A stretch of 64,000 nucleotides of DNA from Eubacteriales Family XIII. Incertae Sedis bacterium (GCA_031264295.1 JAISED010000063.1:1-64000); one strand, 5' to 3'. Counted from the first letter of the stretch, positions 35,590-45,840 are shown. Numbers and translations are program-made. The notes: generated from the letters alone by a model not told the origin.

Positions 35590-36756
35590 TCATGATACGC
35601 GCTGCCGTTTCTGCATTACTTCCCCCAGCATTTCTATCCGCTTGCAGAGCGCATCGCAAAGAATATCACACCGGGCTTGGTCGATGAAAAGAGAATCCCC
35701 GACGATTTCACGGAATTCCTCATCAATGCCATCCAGCGCCGTCAGGTCAATCCAATCAAGCGAGAACGCCGGCTTGATCTGTTCACTGTGTCTGGTTCGA
35801 AATGGTTTACACGGCGATTTCAACGCGTCGGCGTGAATCATGCTCAGAGGCGCTGAAAACCAAAAGGATGTGCCGTTGTCATAGATCGGCGCAGACCCAA
35901 TCCACTCCAGCGTGTCGGCATTGCGCAAGACCCCAAAATTGTTTTGATGCCTGTCTTCATTGACAATCAGATAGTCCAGCGCTATCATTCGGTCAAGCTC
36001 TTCACGTACGTCCGGAATGCCCAAAGCCTCGCAGCAATTCAAGTAATGCCTGTAAACCGACACATGGTTTTCCTTTTTCTGCGTCTGCATGATATTCCAT
36101 GCACTGATGAGTTCAGTTTGGGGCGTCACAAAATTCTCACATACGCTGAACGGGTATTCGTCCTGCATCATCAGTTTATAGGAAACATGCGGAATGCCCA
36201 AGCGCCGCATTATGGCGCTCGCCAAAACTTCGTTGTAGGGTTCTTGTTGTGTAGCGCCGCTGCCTCCCTTAACAAGGCAGCGCTTACCATTCATGATAAG
36301 CCACTTCTTACGCAACCACCCATCTGAAGTATTATCCGGAGACATCAAGCTGATCTCCGCGCCGTTTGTTCCTTTTCCAAGCAGGATGTCGCCAAGATCC
36401 TCGGAAAAATGGTTCCCAAAGAAATTGACATTTGCCCATTTCAGAGAGGCGCGCGCCGGACATATCCAATATTGGTCGGACAAGCTTAATCCGAAGCACT
36501 TATCCAGTAAGTTTTGAGTAGACGACAACTCCAGTAGTTGCAAAGCATCTCCGATACCCTGGCGGTTTGCGGGAATAGCGCGCTTCTTCCACCACTCATT
36601 CAGAGCGGCGCGGTCAATTTCGCTTTTTTTGACTGCAACACCTATAGGCACATGATCCGCAGCATAAACGCTCCCTATCTTCGCAATAAAACATGCCGCG
36701 TCGTCAAGCGCCAAATCGGTTACATGAGTATCTTTGTGCATCAATTTGTAATCCAA
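35590..36756 (-). CDS. HipA-like kinase-fold protein
   Basis: A 388-residue protein with the HipA/CtkA-type kinase fold. A GSGATQQEPYNEVLAS segment near 190 resembles the ATP-binding region, the catalytic segment YLIVNEDRHQNNFGVLRN is near 265-282, and the metal-binding APIYDNGTSF is near 290. HipA kinases phosphorylate proteins such as glutamyl-tRNA synthetase and cause growth arrest, but this longer, single-gene version has no HipB-like antitoxin beside it. The start is a TTG behind GAGAGGCGG; the ATG five codons later has no ribosome-binding site. It could be a stand-alone signalling kinase. Confidence 0.75.
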   Translation of the reverse strand: MDYKLMHKDTHVTDLALDDAACFIAKIGSVYAADHVPIGVAVKKSEIDRAALNEWWKKRAIPANRQGIGDALQLLELSSTQNLLDKCFGLSLSDQYWICPARASLKWANVNFFGNHFSEDLGDILLGKGTNGAEISLMSPDNTSDGWLRKKWLIMNGKRCLVKGGSGATQQEPYNEVLASAIMRRLGIPHVSYKLMMQDEYPFSVCENFVTPQTELISAWNIMQTQKKENHVSVYRHYLNCCEALGIPDVREELDRMIALDYLIVNEDRHQNNFGVLRNADTLEWIGSAPIYDNGTSFWFSAPLSMIHADALKSPCKPFRTRHSEQIKPAFSLDWIDLTALDGIDEEFREIVGDSLFIDQARCDILCDALCKRIEMLGEVMQKRQRVS

Positions 36757-36897
36757 CGCGTTATTCCGCCTCTCATCAGATACGATCTGTCAAAATTATA
36801 TCATAAACTTGCTGACCCATCAATTATATTGTGTCAGGCGCGATCCATACGGGAGCGGCTTTTTCGCGTGCGGTTCGTAGCGTGCCGGGCGCTGCTT

Positions 36898-37254
36898 TCA
36901 AGAGTTCGAAATTAGCGCCCGCCCGAAGGGATTGATCACAACGCCGCAAAGCCTTGAGTCATCCACGACGATATGCTGGAGCATGTCAAATGGCAATGAA
37001 GACGCGCCGCCATTGGGAGACGTCCACTTACCGAATTCATCCTCCGATGTAAACGCAGGCAGGAAGAGTTCGTTTTTCTGCGTCGCAAGCAGTGAAAAAC
37101 CCTTAGCTTCCGGCGAACGCGGCACAAAGTAAGACGATGAGCGCATACGCCTTGTGAAGAATGCCCTTACATCTCGTCCTCCCGCGCGCATATACCCTAA
37201 CTGTTCGTCCCAATCTTTAAAATCTTCGTGATCCTTGTGTTCTTCGCCGTTCAT
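36898..37254 (-). CDS. SseB-family protein
   Basis: A 118-residue soluble protein whose core (SLLATQKNELFLPAFTSEDEFGKW, then a C-terminal VVINPFGRALI) matches the SseB N-terminal domain, named for enhanced serine sensitivity; its molecular role is not known. The ATG at 37254 has AAAGG upstream. A longer open frame to 37398 lies within the end of the SLH gene and is discarded. It begins 23 bases after that gene's stop, so it is probably cotranscribed with the cobalamin-regulated surface proteins, although no functional link is evident. Confidence 0.7.
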   Translation of the reverse strand: MNGEEHKDHEDFKDWDEQLGYMRAGGRDVRAFFTRRMRSSSYFVPRSPEAKGFSLLATQKNELFLPAFTSEDEFGKWTSPNGGASSLPFDMLQHIVVDDSRLCGVVINPFGRALISNS

Positions 37255-37277
37255 ATGTGCGCCTTTCCGCCATAGCT

Positions 37278-40200
37278 TTATTCTGCGCGTTCCAAATACC
37301 GTTGCAGCAGCGTCGCGGCCTCGGCGCGCGTCGCCGTACCCTCGGGCGCCAGCGTCGTCTTCGTGCGGCCTGTGAGAAGCCCGCCGTTGACCGCCCATGT
37401 CATCGCTTCCTCCGCCCAGCTTGATATCTTCTCCGCGTCGGTGTAGTCACTTGTACCGCCCTCCGTCTTCGGGCTGCCTGAGTAACGGTATAGCATGGCT
37501 GCGAACTGCTCGCGCGTGATCTCTCCGTTAGGGTTTGTGCCGTCTGTTATGCGGTTCGTTATGCCCCATTCGACCGCTTTTGAGTACCACGTCTCGCCGC
37601 CGTTCGTGTCTATACCGGCCTCCCGCGCCAGTATGGTTATGAGCATGGCGCGTGTTAGCGCCGTCTGCGGCGCATAGGCCGAGTCGCCTGTGCCGTTCAT
37701 GAGACCCTTTGCGTAAACGTAACGTATGGCCTTGTAGTACCAGTCTCCCCTCTTGATGTCCTCAAACGGGCTGATCCATTCACTGACGAAGTATTCTCCT
37801 GTCTCGGAGGTCGTAAACACCATCTTGCCTGTCGCTGCGTCGTATTTTGCATCCTTGATCTCTGTATAATCTCCGTTCGCGCCGAGTTTGTAGACTGTAA
37901 GCAGCTCTGCGTCATCGTCCGTATTCTTTGTGTATGGAAGCGATACGGCGACGCTTCCTCCTAGCTCTGATATCTCTGCGCCTCCTACCTTGACGGTCAA
38001 TGAAAACGCCTTGTTGCTCGTCTTAAGGGTCTCTGTTTTACCCTGATCTGCTATGATCACTTCGAGCGTGTCGCCTGTCTTGGCCGCTATTGCGGTCAAG
38101 GCTTCTTTGCTGAAGCTCATGTCTCCTACGGGTGATTTGACGACTAATTCGAATCCGTTGTCTGCAATCTCCTTTGCGGAGGATTTGGGCAGTGTCACAT
38201 CGGCGATCTTTGTACTCTCGTTGCCCTTTACTGTGATCGACACGGCTGTGGATTTGTCTTTCTTGGCCTTGTCTACGGCTGCTTTGACGTCTTCGCTCTT
38301 GACTACGACTTTCGCTGTGCCGCCTCCGAGGCTTTCTTCGGCCTTGATTTCACTTGTTGATGCAGTCCCTGAAGTCCCGCCCGGCGTTTTCGCATCCGCT
38401 GAGGTAGGCAGGCGATCAGGCGCGTTAAGCCATTTGTTGTACTGTGAACCGTCGCCGAGCGTGGGGTATTGCAGATCGCTGAACCAGTCGCCCACCTCGT
38501 GGCGATAGTCATTCACGTAGTGCCATACCACCTTATCGCCGTCGTGTAATGTCTGTTCCTTGATCCCGTAACCGGGGTGGCTGCCGTTTACTGTGTACAT
38601 CCACCCTGAATAAGAGCCGTTTGTGAACTCGGACAGACGGTAGGCGCCGAGAACGGTAGGCGCTGTGATTGTTTTGACGTAGTTGCTCTCCGCTCCTGTC
38701 TGTGAAAGCCCCGCGCCCTGAATCGCCAGCATGAACAGGTCATACATAGTAGCGCCCCTGTTTAGTGTGTAGCTGCTTGTCGGTATCCATGTTACGTATT
38801 CGGAATCGTTTACGCCCGCGCTGAGGTTTACGTCCTTGCTCGCCCGTGTAGCGCCTATCAGGCGAAAGCTGACAGATATCCCGCTGTCACCTGTAGAGCC
38901 GCCTGTCGTTTCAAGCTTGGCTATGGCTTCAGACAGCGCGGTCTTCGCCGCGTCTACTTCTTCTTGCGTGGCTGACGGCTTCGCTTCTATGGTCTTGGCT
39001 GCCGCAAGCACGTTTTTCAGATTATTGAGGCTTGACGCGGTATAGGACGCCGGGCTTTGCACAGCGGCTTCCGCCTTCGCTATCAGTGCGGAAAGTAGGG
39101 TCTTGTCAACGGCGGGCGTGGTGTCTGTAATCAGAAGCTTCGCATCGCTCATGTCGTAGAGCGCCGGTAGCTTCTTCACGAAACGCTCATAGGCTACAAG
39201 TGCGTATGCGGCCTGATCCGTGGCCATACCGTCGACTGCTCCGTCCCATGTGTGTTTGAATCCTCCGTTCGCGTCCGCGAAGCTCAGCAAAAAGTCGATC
39301 GGACTCTTGCCGTTCTTGATAAAGTTCGTATCCGTGTCGGCATCTATGCCCAGCGCGGAAAGCGCGACGATAAGCTGTGATATGTTTTCTGAGGATTTAT
39401 CGCCCCAGGCTATAAACGTGCCGTCGTCCTGCTGCGCGTTTGACAACCAAGTTATCGCTCTGCTTATAGCCTCTTCGACCTCGGCTTGTGTTCTGTACGG
39501 CGCAAGCGCCTGTAGGCACATCGCTGTGATATCGGGATCGGGATTAGCGCCGCCGAGCGACCAACCGCCCCCGCTGATTTCAGCCTCCAGTATCGCGTTA
39601 ACCAAGGCTTCGCGCGCGCCTGTGAGTTCATATCCGCCCGAATCAATGGCGAGCAGCGCATATATTGCGCCGTTGATTCCCTGTCTGTTCACCCACGTCA
39701 TATCCGCTAACGGTGCGACAAGATTATTGCCTTCGACATTTGCCGCGTTTAGACCGATCGCCGTCAGGCCGAGTATGGCGCGGGAATTCTCCGTGGATCT
39801 GTTCTCGTCTATCTTCGCCTTGCCGTTTATCTCCGCGAACACGCGGCTGTAGTAGCCATCGTAGTAAGCGGCTTCTGTATATCCGCTGCGGGCTAGGGCT
39901 AGTATCGTCCATTCCCCTCCGCCCGTGCCGAATACGGGCGTCGGCACGCTTGTACGCAGATACGTGAGTGCGCTTGCAAGCGCTGTCTCGTAGGGAATAT
40001 CCGGGGTATCCGGCGGGATCAGCCAGCCGTTCGGGTACTGCGGCGTACCGCCGTCCATATCTGTTTCCAAGTAAAAGTCGTCCACATAGTGCCAGATAAT
40101 CTCATCGCCCGCTTTGACTTGCTGCGCGCGCAAACCCTGCGACGTATGTACGCCGTTCACCGTGTACATCCAACCTGAGTTCGAGCCGTTGTCCGCTTGC

Positions 40201-43200
40201 GTGAGCATTCCGCCACCGTATTTTGCGGGGATTGCAATTGCGCTTATGTAGTTTTGCTGTCCCTCGGTGTAGGAGAGTCCGGCATTACCGAGCGCCCAAT
40301 CGAATACATCGAACACGGTAGCGCTCGTTTTGCCTGCCATGGAATATTCCACGGGGTTGATCCAGTTCTGATATTCGGTCTGCGCGCCGTAGCCCGGCTT
40401 GTCCGCATGCTTAGCCGCGCCCACAAGACGGAATGTAACGACATTTTTAAGCTCGTCTGACGGCGTCACCGTTAGGACTGCCCGCGCATATGTGAGTTTG
40501 TTCGGGCTGCCTAGCTTGGCCGATATTATGTGCGCGCCCAGGGCAAGGTCTCCGGTATGAATGGTCACGTTTCCGTTTTCATCAGTTACGAGATCGCTTG
40601 CGCCGGTCATGACGCTCTGTGCGGGATTGCCGTCTATGTAAATCTGCGCGTTTTCAATCGCAGCGCCCACCGTACCGTCTGTACCGACAGGCTTGCCGCG
40701 CAGTGTAAATGCAATGCTTCCACCTTTAGCAACGCTGATTTCTTCGTTCGTAAACCACGCGCGTTGTTGTCCGCTGTTGTTTTCGTTGTAGTACAATACG
40801 ATCTCATCATTCGGTTTAACAAGTGTTTTCCAGTAATCCGCCGTGACAAGTCCGTTAGCCTCTAAGACCCAAGCCGCGCCCGCAAGCGGCTCACCGTTTA
40901 TCGTAACGTTCGGCGTCAGCTTCCCCTGATAGGCGGTGAAATCGATCTGCGGCTGTCTGCCGCTCAGCGCGTCGATCAGCGCGTGGAGCACGGTGTAACC
41001 GCCTGGGTTGTATTCGACATAGCCCTGCCGCGCCAGATCCGCCGGGGTTTTGCCCGCGTCGTATTCAATCACTCCGTCGTATAGCACGGTGTTTTGCGAT
41101 ATGATCTTAAGCTTTGCCGCTCCTGACGCTTGGTTCAACTTGTCGGCATCAGTGAACGCGGGGATGAATACACTCTCTGTATCCTTCTTTACGTCGAAGG
41201 CGCCTGTCTTGGTCACATAGCCTGATTTTTCAACATAATATCTGTAACCATCCGCGACTGGCAGCGGCCATGCGCCGTCTTCATCTTGTGTGACCCTCGC
41301 GCCGTCCGGCTTACGGATGGTAAGCGTTGCGCCTTCGTCGACTGCTATCGTGAAAGCCGGCGGCGCCGCGCCGCGTTTCACCTTGATGGTATATGTAACT
41401 GTATTTTTCGTTCCTGTATCTGTGTCATTGTCCGCCGCTATTCCGACAACGGTGATAATCGTTTCATCACCGGTGAGCGCAATAGGAGATGACTCTCCAT
41501 CGCTTACGGGCATACCGTTTACCGTTACACTTGTAACTTTACCGTTCGGCTCAGTAAACGGGCGAACATTTACCCTTACATTGTTTACATTATATGGAAC
41601 TTCTGCGATGTAGCTGCTGCGCGTGGCGAGGAAACCGTAGCCGAGTGAAAGAACGGGTTTGTCCCCATCGCCCGACAACTCCGCGCTTGTATCCACTGCG
41701 GCGGGGCTGCCGTCCGCGTCCGCCGCGAACAGACGTCCGCTGTAATAGTCTGCATCCGCTTTGTTGTCGAGATTCAGCTGTACATCTTGGATATAGGGGT
41801 ATCTCCCCCTGTCTTCCTCAAGTATTCGGCGAAATGTATATGCCACCGGATTGCCGGCGTTCAAATCGTCGGGTGTGATAATCGCTTCAAGAAATCCTTG
41901 ATTCGTACTGCCCCAGTCGGAAACGGAAATGCTGTCCATTACAGCCCTATCACTATAAAACCATCTAGCGGCTATGCTATCTGGATGTGTAGAAACCCAA
42001 TTTCGGTAATATCCCTTCCCGTTTACCGCATAAAAGTGTAATGCGGTCGATACGTAAATATTGCCATTTTCCGCACGGGCAAGGGGGACGTCGAAATTCC
42101 TGAAACGCCCGATGTCAGGCAGACGTGTTTCCGCTTCAACCGAAGTAGTATAATAACTAATGCCACTGGGCAAGGCATATTCATTTTTCTCCTTCTCACG
42201 TGCAAAGACATCATCCTCCACGTAAAAAGAGATATCTGGTAATATAGAGAAATCGCCTGAAACTGCGTCTGCGTTCAAATTCGCCTTAACGCCGTTTTCC
42301 CCGATACTGTGATGCGCTCCCGATGCGCTTCCCCAACCTGATGACGTTGCAACGCCTTTGCTTAAGGTAGCGGCGCCCGGTTCTATGAATGTTAGATTAA
42401 GCAAATTTTTATTCGCAAAATCATAGCCGACGTCGCTGACACCTCGCATGGTTGCTCCCCACGAAGTCTCATATACAGCGTGCATACTGCCGGAATTATA
42501 GATTCCAGCCAGCTTTATCGGCGCGGACTCAACCCCGTCAAAGAATATCTGTACGGTGTCGCCGAGAGCTGCATTGTCCCCTTTTTTCCAATCAGGATTG
42601 CTGAGGTTTGTAATATTTACGGTCACGCCCTTGGCCTTGATCACGTGGTATTGTTTGAAATCCTGCGAACTTGCCGCCACTTCAACGATATTCCGCCCTT
42701 CTTTGAGGTTGATAGTATAGCTGCCGTCCGCATTTGGTCTGTATGTCGTCCATTTGTCCGCCTTATTCCATTCGTCGGCGAGGCCGCCATTGTGCAGCGG
42801 GTCGTGAACGCGCACGGAAATATAGCCGTTGTCGACAGCGGGCGTGAATGTGTACTCCGCATAGTCGGAGACATCGCGGTCGAAATAATACGTGTTGGTT
42901 TCCTGCGCTTTTATGTTGGTCTGAAGATTTGTGGGATTTGCCGCAGCAGGATTTGAAACAGTATTCACGATGAAAATACCTTCGTGAACAGGATCGGTTT
43001 CAGGATAGAACACATCGGTTTGTGTGGGAGTAAAGCATCCGCTTTCATCAACGCTTGCCTTGCCCTCAGTATATGTCTTATACCACTGCAAGGGATCATA
43101 CGTCACCTTAACAACGCTCAGACCGGCATTACCCGATGATATGATGAAGGAATCCCGCCCCGGATTGTTTTTAGACGCGGCACTTACTTGCCCGCTTAGA

Positions 43201-44459
43201 TTGAGCACCTCAACGCGGTAGTCGGGATTTACGAAAAAGTTCGCCATTGTATCGTCTAACGCCAATCCCTGCCAAACCCGCAGCGGCACCAGTTCAAATG
43301 TAGAATTTTCCGGCATCACAAGATGCTGGGCGTCATTTATATTCAAATAAAGGTCATTCGATCTGTGCCCTTGCCGCGTTCGTGTGACCTCACCAATTGT
43401 TTGCAAATTCAGGTTTACTGACTTTATTTCTTTTTCAGTATTTTGCGCTCTACCGATATTTTGTAGTTCAACGGCTGTTTTCACAAACGGGCTGCTCCCA
43501 CCGCCGGCAAGAACAGTACAGTAATACGGTAATCTAGCCTTGTATATATCGTAACCGTCCACATTTTCACTTTCGAGTGTCACTGTATTAAGAATGCGAA
43601 ATGGTGTAAAATGTGCGCCAACTTTATTGAAGAACATTATCGGAGCGCCGTGTGTGACCTTTACTTCTATTTCTGTTAGCGCCGCACCTCTTTGGTTCGG
43701 GAAGTGGTTTGAACCTGGTGTAAACAACATCAGATCAGTAATCTGATTCTTTACTTGCAGGCTGTAATCATTTATGGCATAATCAGGATTTGACGGATCC
43801 ACCCGAAAATCCACATACTTATTTAGCTGTGTGCAAATCAAATATTCTACAACTGTCATTAATCCTATGGTGTCTGATGCATCCCCAACTGTAACGGGAT
43901 CGTGAATTGGCTTTACTTCATTCTGAAGCATGTCAAACATTGTTATCTTGACATCGTAGACCTCTTCCGTTTCATCAATGTAAACACATCCATATTCGGC
44001 CACGGCGAACTTCACAGGTAAGAGATAGAATACCTGTACTGCGGTGCCGTCGACATCCACCAGGAACACACCGTCCGCCGTCTGCTTGCGTGAATCTCCG
44101 CCGCCGGCAAATGTACGCCAATAATAGTAGCCGGGTTCGCATTGGAATGTGACATGTGACCTGTTAGCGGTGTCTATTGTTGCATTGCCAATGTCTACCT
44201 TGCTGTCAGCCGAAAAATCTTCAGTTCTGTATACTTCAAGCTGGTCGCCGGTTATAGCCGTAACTGCTGAAATGCCTTGAGCCGGAACAGCTGCGATAGA
44301 TCTTAGGCTGTAATTTATGGTTATAGTGCGCAGATCAGCCGAACTGACTGCCTCGGCCGATTCGGCCGCAAAGGCGGAACCTATGGCAGGCGACAATCCA
44401 AACGACATTGCCGCGATCAGAATTGCCGCTATAATAGATTTGAATTTATGTAACTTCAC
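37278..44459 (-). CDS. Giant S-layer-anchored protein with DUF4430 modules and an alpha/alpha toroid
   Basis: A 2393-residue secreted protein. Signal peptide (1-31, AAILIAAMSFGLSP...AFA), then beta-rich Ig-like regions to about 930. A cadherin-like beta-sandwich (about 940-1033) and a PEGA-like segment (about 1035-1105) follow. Three DUF4430-like modules lie at about 1113-1226, 1338-1463 and 1860-1985, the last two with GWMYTVNG and IIWHYV/VVWHYV. A prenyltransferase/terpene-cyclase-type toroid (about 1488-1770, GGWSLGGANPDPDITAMCLQAL) sits between modules two and three, then a FIVAR-like helical repeat (about 1785-1843). Three SLH repeats (about 2230-2393) anchor it to the cell wall. Toroid plus DUF4430 is the architecture of transcobalamin and intrinsic factor. 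With a cobalamin riboswitch upstream I infer cobalamin or corrinoid capture at the surface. GTG start behind AAGGAT. Confidence 0.85.
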   Translation of the reverse strand: MKLHKFKSIIAAILIAAMSFGLSPAIGSAFAAESAEAVSSADLRTITINYSLRSIAAVPAQGISAVTAITGDQLEVYRTEDFSADSKVDIGNATIDTANRSHVTFQCEPGYYYWRTFAGGGDSRKQTADGVFLVDVDGTAVQVFYLLPVKFAVAEYGCVYIDETEEVYDVKITMFDMLQNEVKPIHDPVTVGDASDTIGLMTVVEYLICTQLNKYVDFRVDPSNPDYAINDYSLQVKNQITDLMLFTPGSNHFPNQRGAALTEIEVKVTHGAPIMFFNKVGAHFTPFRILNTVTLESENVDGYDIYKARLPYYCTVLAGGGSSPFVKTAVELQNIGRAQNTEKEIKSVNLNLQTIGEVTRTRQGHRSNDLYLNINDAQHLVMPENSTFELVPLRVWQGLALDDTMANFFVNPDYRVEVLNLSGQVSAASKNNPGRDSFIISSGNAGLSVVKVTYDPLQWYKTYTEGKASVDESGCFTPTQTDVFYPETDPVHEGIFIVNTVSNPAAANPTNLQTNIKAQETNTYYFDRDVSDYAEYTFTPAVDNGYISVRVHDPLHNGGLADEWNKADKWTTYRPNADGSYTINLKEGRNIVEVAASSQDFKQYHVIKAKGVTVNITNLSNPDWKKGDNAALGDTVQIFFDGVESAPIKLAGIYNSGSMHAVYETSWGATMRGVSDVGYDFANKNLLNLTFIEPGAATLSKGVATSSGWGSASGAHHSIGENGVKANLNADAVSGDFSILPDISFYVEDDVFAREKEKNEYALPSGISYYTTSVEAETRLPDIGRFRNFDVPLARAENGNIYVSTALHFYAVNGKGYYRNWVSTHPDSIAARWFYSDRAVMDSISVSDWGSTNQGFLEAIITPDDLNAGNPVAYTFRRILEEDRGRYPYIQDVQLNLDNKADADYYSGRLFAADADGSPAAVDTSAELSGDGDKPVLSLGYGFLATRSSYIAEVPYNVNNVRVNVRPFTEPNGKVTSVTVNGMPVSDGESSPIALTGDETIITVVGIAADNDTDTGTKNTVTYTIKVKRGAAPPAFTIAVDEGATLTIRKPDGARVTQDEDGAWPLPVADGYRYYVEKSGYVTKTGAFDVKKDTESVFIPAFTDADKLNQASGAAKLKIISQNTVLYDGVIEYDAGKTPADLARQGYVEYNPGGYTVLHALIDALSGRQPQIDFTAYQGKLTPNVTINGEPLAGAAWVLEANGLVTADYWKTLVKPNDEIVLYYNENNSGQQRAWFTNEEISVAKGGSIAFTLRGKPVGTDGTVGAAIENAQIYIDGNPAQSVMTGASDLVTDENGNVTIHTGDLALGAHIISAKLGSPNKLTYARAVLTVTPSDELKNVVTFRLVGAAKHADKPGYGAQTEYQNWINPVEYSMAGKTSATVFDVFDWALGNAGLSYTEGQQNYISAIAIPAKYGGGMLTQADNGSNSGWMYTVNGVHTSQGLRAQQVKAGDEIIWHYVDDFYLETDMDGGTPQYPNGWLIPPDTPDIPYETALASALTYLRTSVPTPVFGTGGGEWTILALARSGYTEAAYYDGYYSRVFAEINGKAKIDENRSTENSRAILGLTAIGLNAANVEGNNLVAPLADMTWVNRQGINGAIYALLAIDSGGYELTGAREALVNAILEAEISGGGWSLGGANPDPDITAMCLQALAPYRTQAEVEEAISRAITWLSNAQQDDGTFIAWGDKSSENISQLIVALSALGIDADTDTNFIKNGKSPIDFLLSFADANGGFKHTWDGAVDGMATDQAAYALVAYERFVKKLPALYDMSDAKLLITDTTPAVDKTLLSALIAKAEAAVQSPASYTASSLNNLKNVLAAAKTIEAKPSATQEEVDAAKTALSEAIAKLETTGGSTGDSGISVSFRLIGATRASKDVNLSAGVNDSEYVTWIPTSSYTLNRGATMYDLFMLAIQGAGLSQTGAESNYVKTITAPTVLGAYRLSEFTNGSYSGWMYTVNGSHPGYGIKEQTLHDGDKVVWHYVNDYRHEVGDWFSDLQYPTLGDGSQYNKWLNAPDRLPTSADAKTPGGTSGTASTSEIKAEESLGGGTAKVVVKSEDVKAAVDKAKKDKSTAVSITVKGNESTKIADVTLPKSSAKEIADNGFELVVKSPVGDMSFSKEALTAIAAKTGDTLEVIIADQGKTETLKTSNKAFSLTVKVGGAEISELGGSVAVSLPYTKNTDDDAELLTVYKLGANGDYTEIKDAKYDAATGKMVFTTSETGEYFVSEWISPFEDIKRGDWYYKAIRYVYAKGLMNGTGDSAYAPQTALTRAMLITILAREAGIDTNGGETWYSKAVEWGITNRITDGTNPNGEITREQFAAMLYRYSGSPKTEGGTSDYTDAEKISSWAEEAMTWAVNGGLLTGRTKTTLAPEGTATRAEAATLLQRYLERAE

Positions 44460-44493
44460 GAAAAATGCATCCTTTCTTAAAACGCTTATTAAC

Positions 44494-44534
44494 GAAAAAT
44501 CGCGGGGAGGCGTGAAAGTTCACCGCTCCCCGCG
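44494..44534 (-). terminator. Intercistronic hairpin terminator between the two DUF4430 genes
   Basis: On the reverse strand CGCGGGGAG and CTCCCCGCG form a 9-base-pair stem, extended inside by GGTGA/TCAC, followed by ATTTTTCG. It lies between the small and the giant secreted-protein genes and would let only part of the transcripts reach the giant gene. Confidence 0.7.
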
Positions 44535-44557
44535 CTATTAAACTATGCAGCGATCAC

Positions 44558-45523
44558 CTAGGGATTGATGATATCCGGGAATAATTCATCATCATAGTAG
44601 TCGCCGAATTTCAGTACAACATAGTCTCCCTCGGATAACTTGTAATCATCCATGGTGATTATTTTAGACATGGGATCTACATTATACTGGCCGGGTATCC
44701 TCGGATCCGCTTTATAAACGCGGTACAACCAGCCGTCAGGAAGGGTTGTTGGGTGCGGCACGCCATTGATCGTGATGGATTCGATGCCGTCAAATCCCCG
44801 TGCCGACGTCCAACTGTCCGCTGCTTTTTGAAAATATACCGCATTGGCAAATCCATCCAAAGCCGTCACATAGGAACGCCCTATATGCGCTCCGCTGTAA
44901 TAATCATTCCCAGATGCGCTGAATGGTCTAGGCGTTACTGACGGCAGACCTGTGTCCGGATCGTAAATCGCATATATCAATCCGCCCACGATCACGTTAG
45001 GGTCGTCCTGTACCCTCTCATTCGTTACAACAAAGGTGAAATCAGCTCCGGGCAGATCAACGTCGGCAGTATACGTCGCCTTTACGCTGTACGGACCTGT
45101 ATCCGGAGCATTGGCATAGTACGATGAAAAGTACGCCTCATATGCCGGTGCTTCGCCAATAACGGAACCGAAATCATAGTCGAATTCACTTTCAAAATCC
45201 AGTGAAGCTATGTTGCTCAGCGTGCCTGGCGTATTATCCGACCAGCTTATGTCCGCCGCGCTGAATCCTGATGGGAACGGCGCTAAAAAATAGATACCTG
45301 AAGCCGATACGCCAAGCGCGAACTCCGTGTATGCGTCAATAAATTGCGACTGTGTAACATCGAAGGTAAACGCCGGATATTCCGGAACTGTCGCCAATAT
45401 CTCCGGCGGAGCGGCCGTCGCCGTAGGCGCGGCTGCGAACGCCTGAGCGCCGATCAGTGAAAACATCATCGTTGCCGCGAGCAGCGCGGTCAAGATTCTC
45501 TTATGGGATTTTGTGGCTTTCAT
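44558..45523 (-). CDS. Secreted protein with a DUF4430-like C-terminal domain
   Basis: A 321-residue exported protein: signal peptide (1-31, ILTALLAATMMFSLIGAQAFA) and a unique beta-rich middle. The C-terminal module has SITINGVPHPTTLPDGWLYRVY and ends in KLSEGDYVVLKFGD, the GW-Y-V / gD-v-v--Y pattern of DUF4430, the transcobalamin C-terminal-like fold. There is no SLH repeat, lipobox or membrane anchor, so it is released or held by the giant neighbour. It is the first gene after the cobalamin riboswitch. I infer that it binds the same ligand as the giant SLH protein, perhaps as a soluble carrier. The start follows AAAGGACAG. Confidence 0.75.
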   Translation of the reverse strand: MKATKSHKRILTALLAATMMFSLIGAQAFAAAPTATAAPPEILATVPEYPAFTFDVTQSQFIDAYTEFALGVSASGIYFLAPFPSGFSAADISWSDNTPGTLSNIASLDFESEFDYDFGSVIGEAPAYEAYFSSYYANAPDTGPYSVKATYTADVDLPGADFTFVVTNERVQDDPNVIVGGLIYAIYDPDTGLPSVTPRPFSASGNDYYSGAHIGRSYVTALDGFANAVYFQKAADSWTSARGFDGIESITINGVPHPTTLPDGWLYRVYKADPRIPGQYNVDPMSKIITMDDYKLSEGDYVVLKFGDYYDDELFPDIINP

Positions 45524-45561
45524 CTTAAAACCTGTCCTTTCTTTCTAATTTTGTTCAATTT

Positions 45562-45840
45562 TCATTGAACTGATTTTCTTGAATTTAATTTTGGACTTTG
45601 CTTCAGCGAGGGCGAACGCGCGTATATCATGCGCCGCTCCGCCGGGTCGTCCCTTTCGGTGTAATGCTGAATCAAGTAAGTAGATGCATTCGGCAAGCGG
45701 CGGCGCGGACGGCCTCTTCGTCTCGCTTGCCGCAGCAAACTCCCGACCTGATTCTGCAAGGTGTCTTTAACACTGCGTCCCCCTTTCGCATTGTCATTGT
45801 TAAGCGCATTACGCGCTGCGGATTCAATCTCTAGCCCCAC
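45562..45840 (-). other. Leader stretch with a doubtful 92-codon frame
   Basis: Between the riboswitch terminator and the DUF4430 gene the reverse strand is open for 92 codons starting with GTG. The product would be rich in arginine (RQARRRGRPRRR) with no recognisable family, and no ribosome-binding site precedes the GTG. It is more likely an untranslated leader, but its length (about 360 bases from the terminator to the gene) is unusual. Confidence 0.25.
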
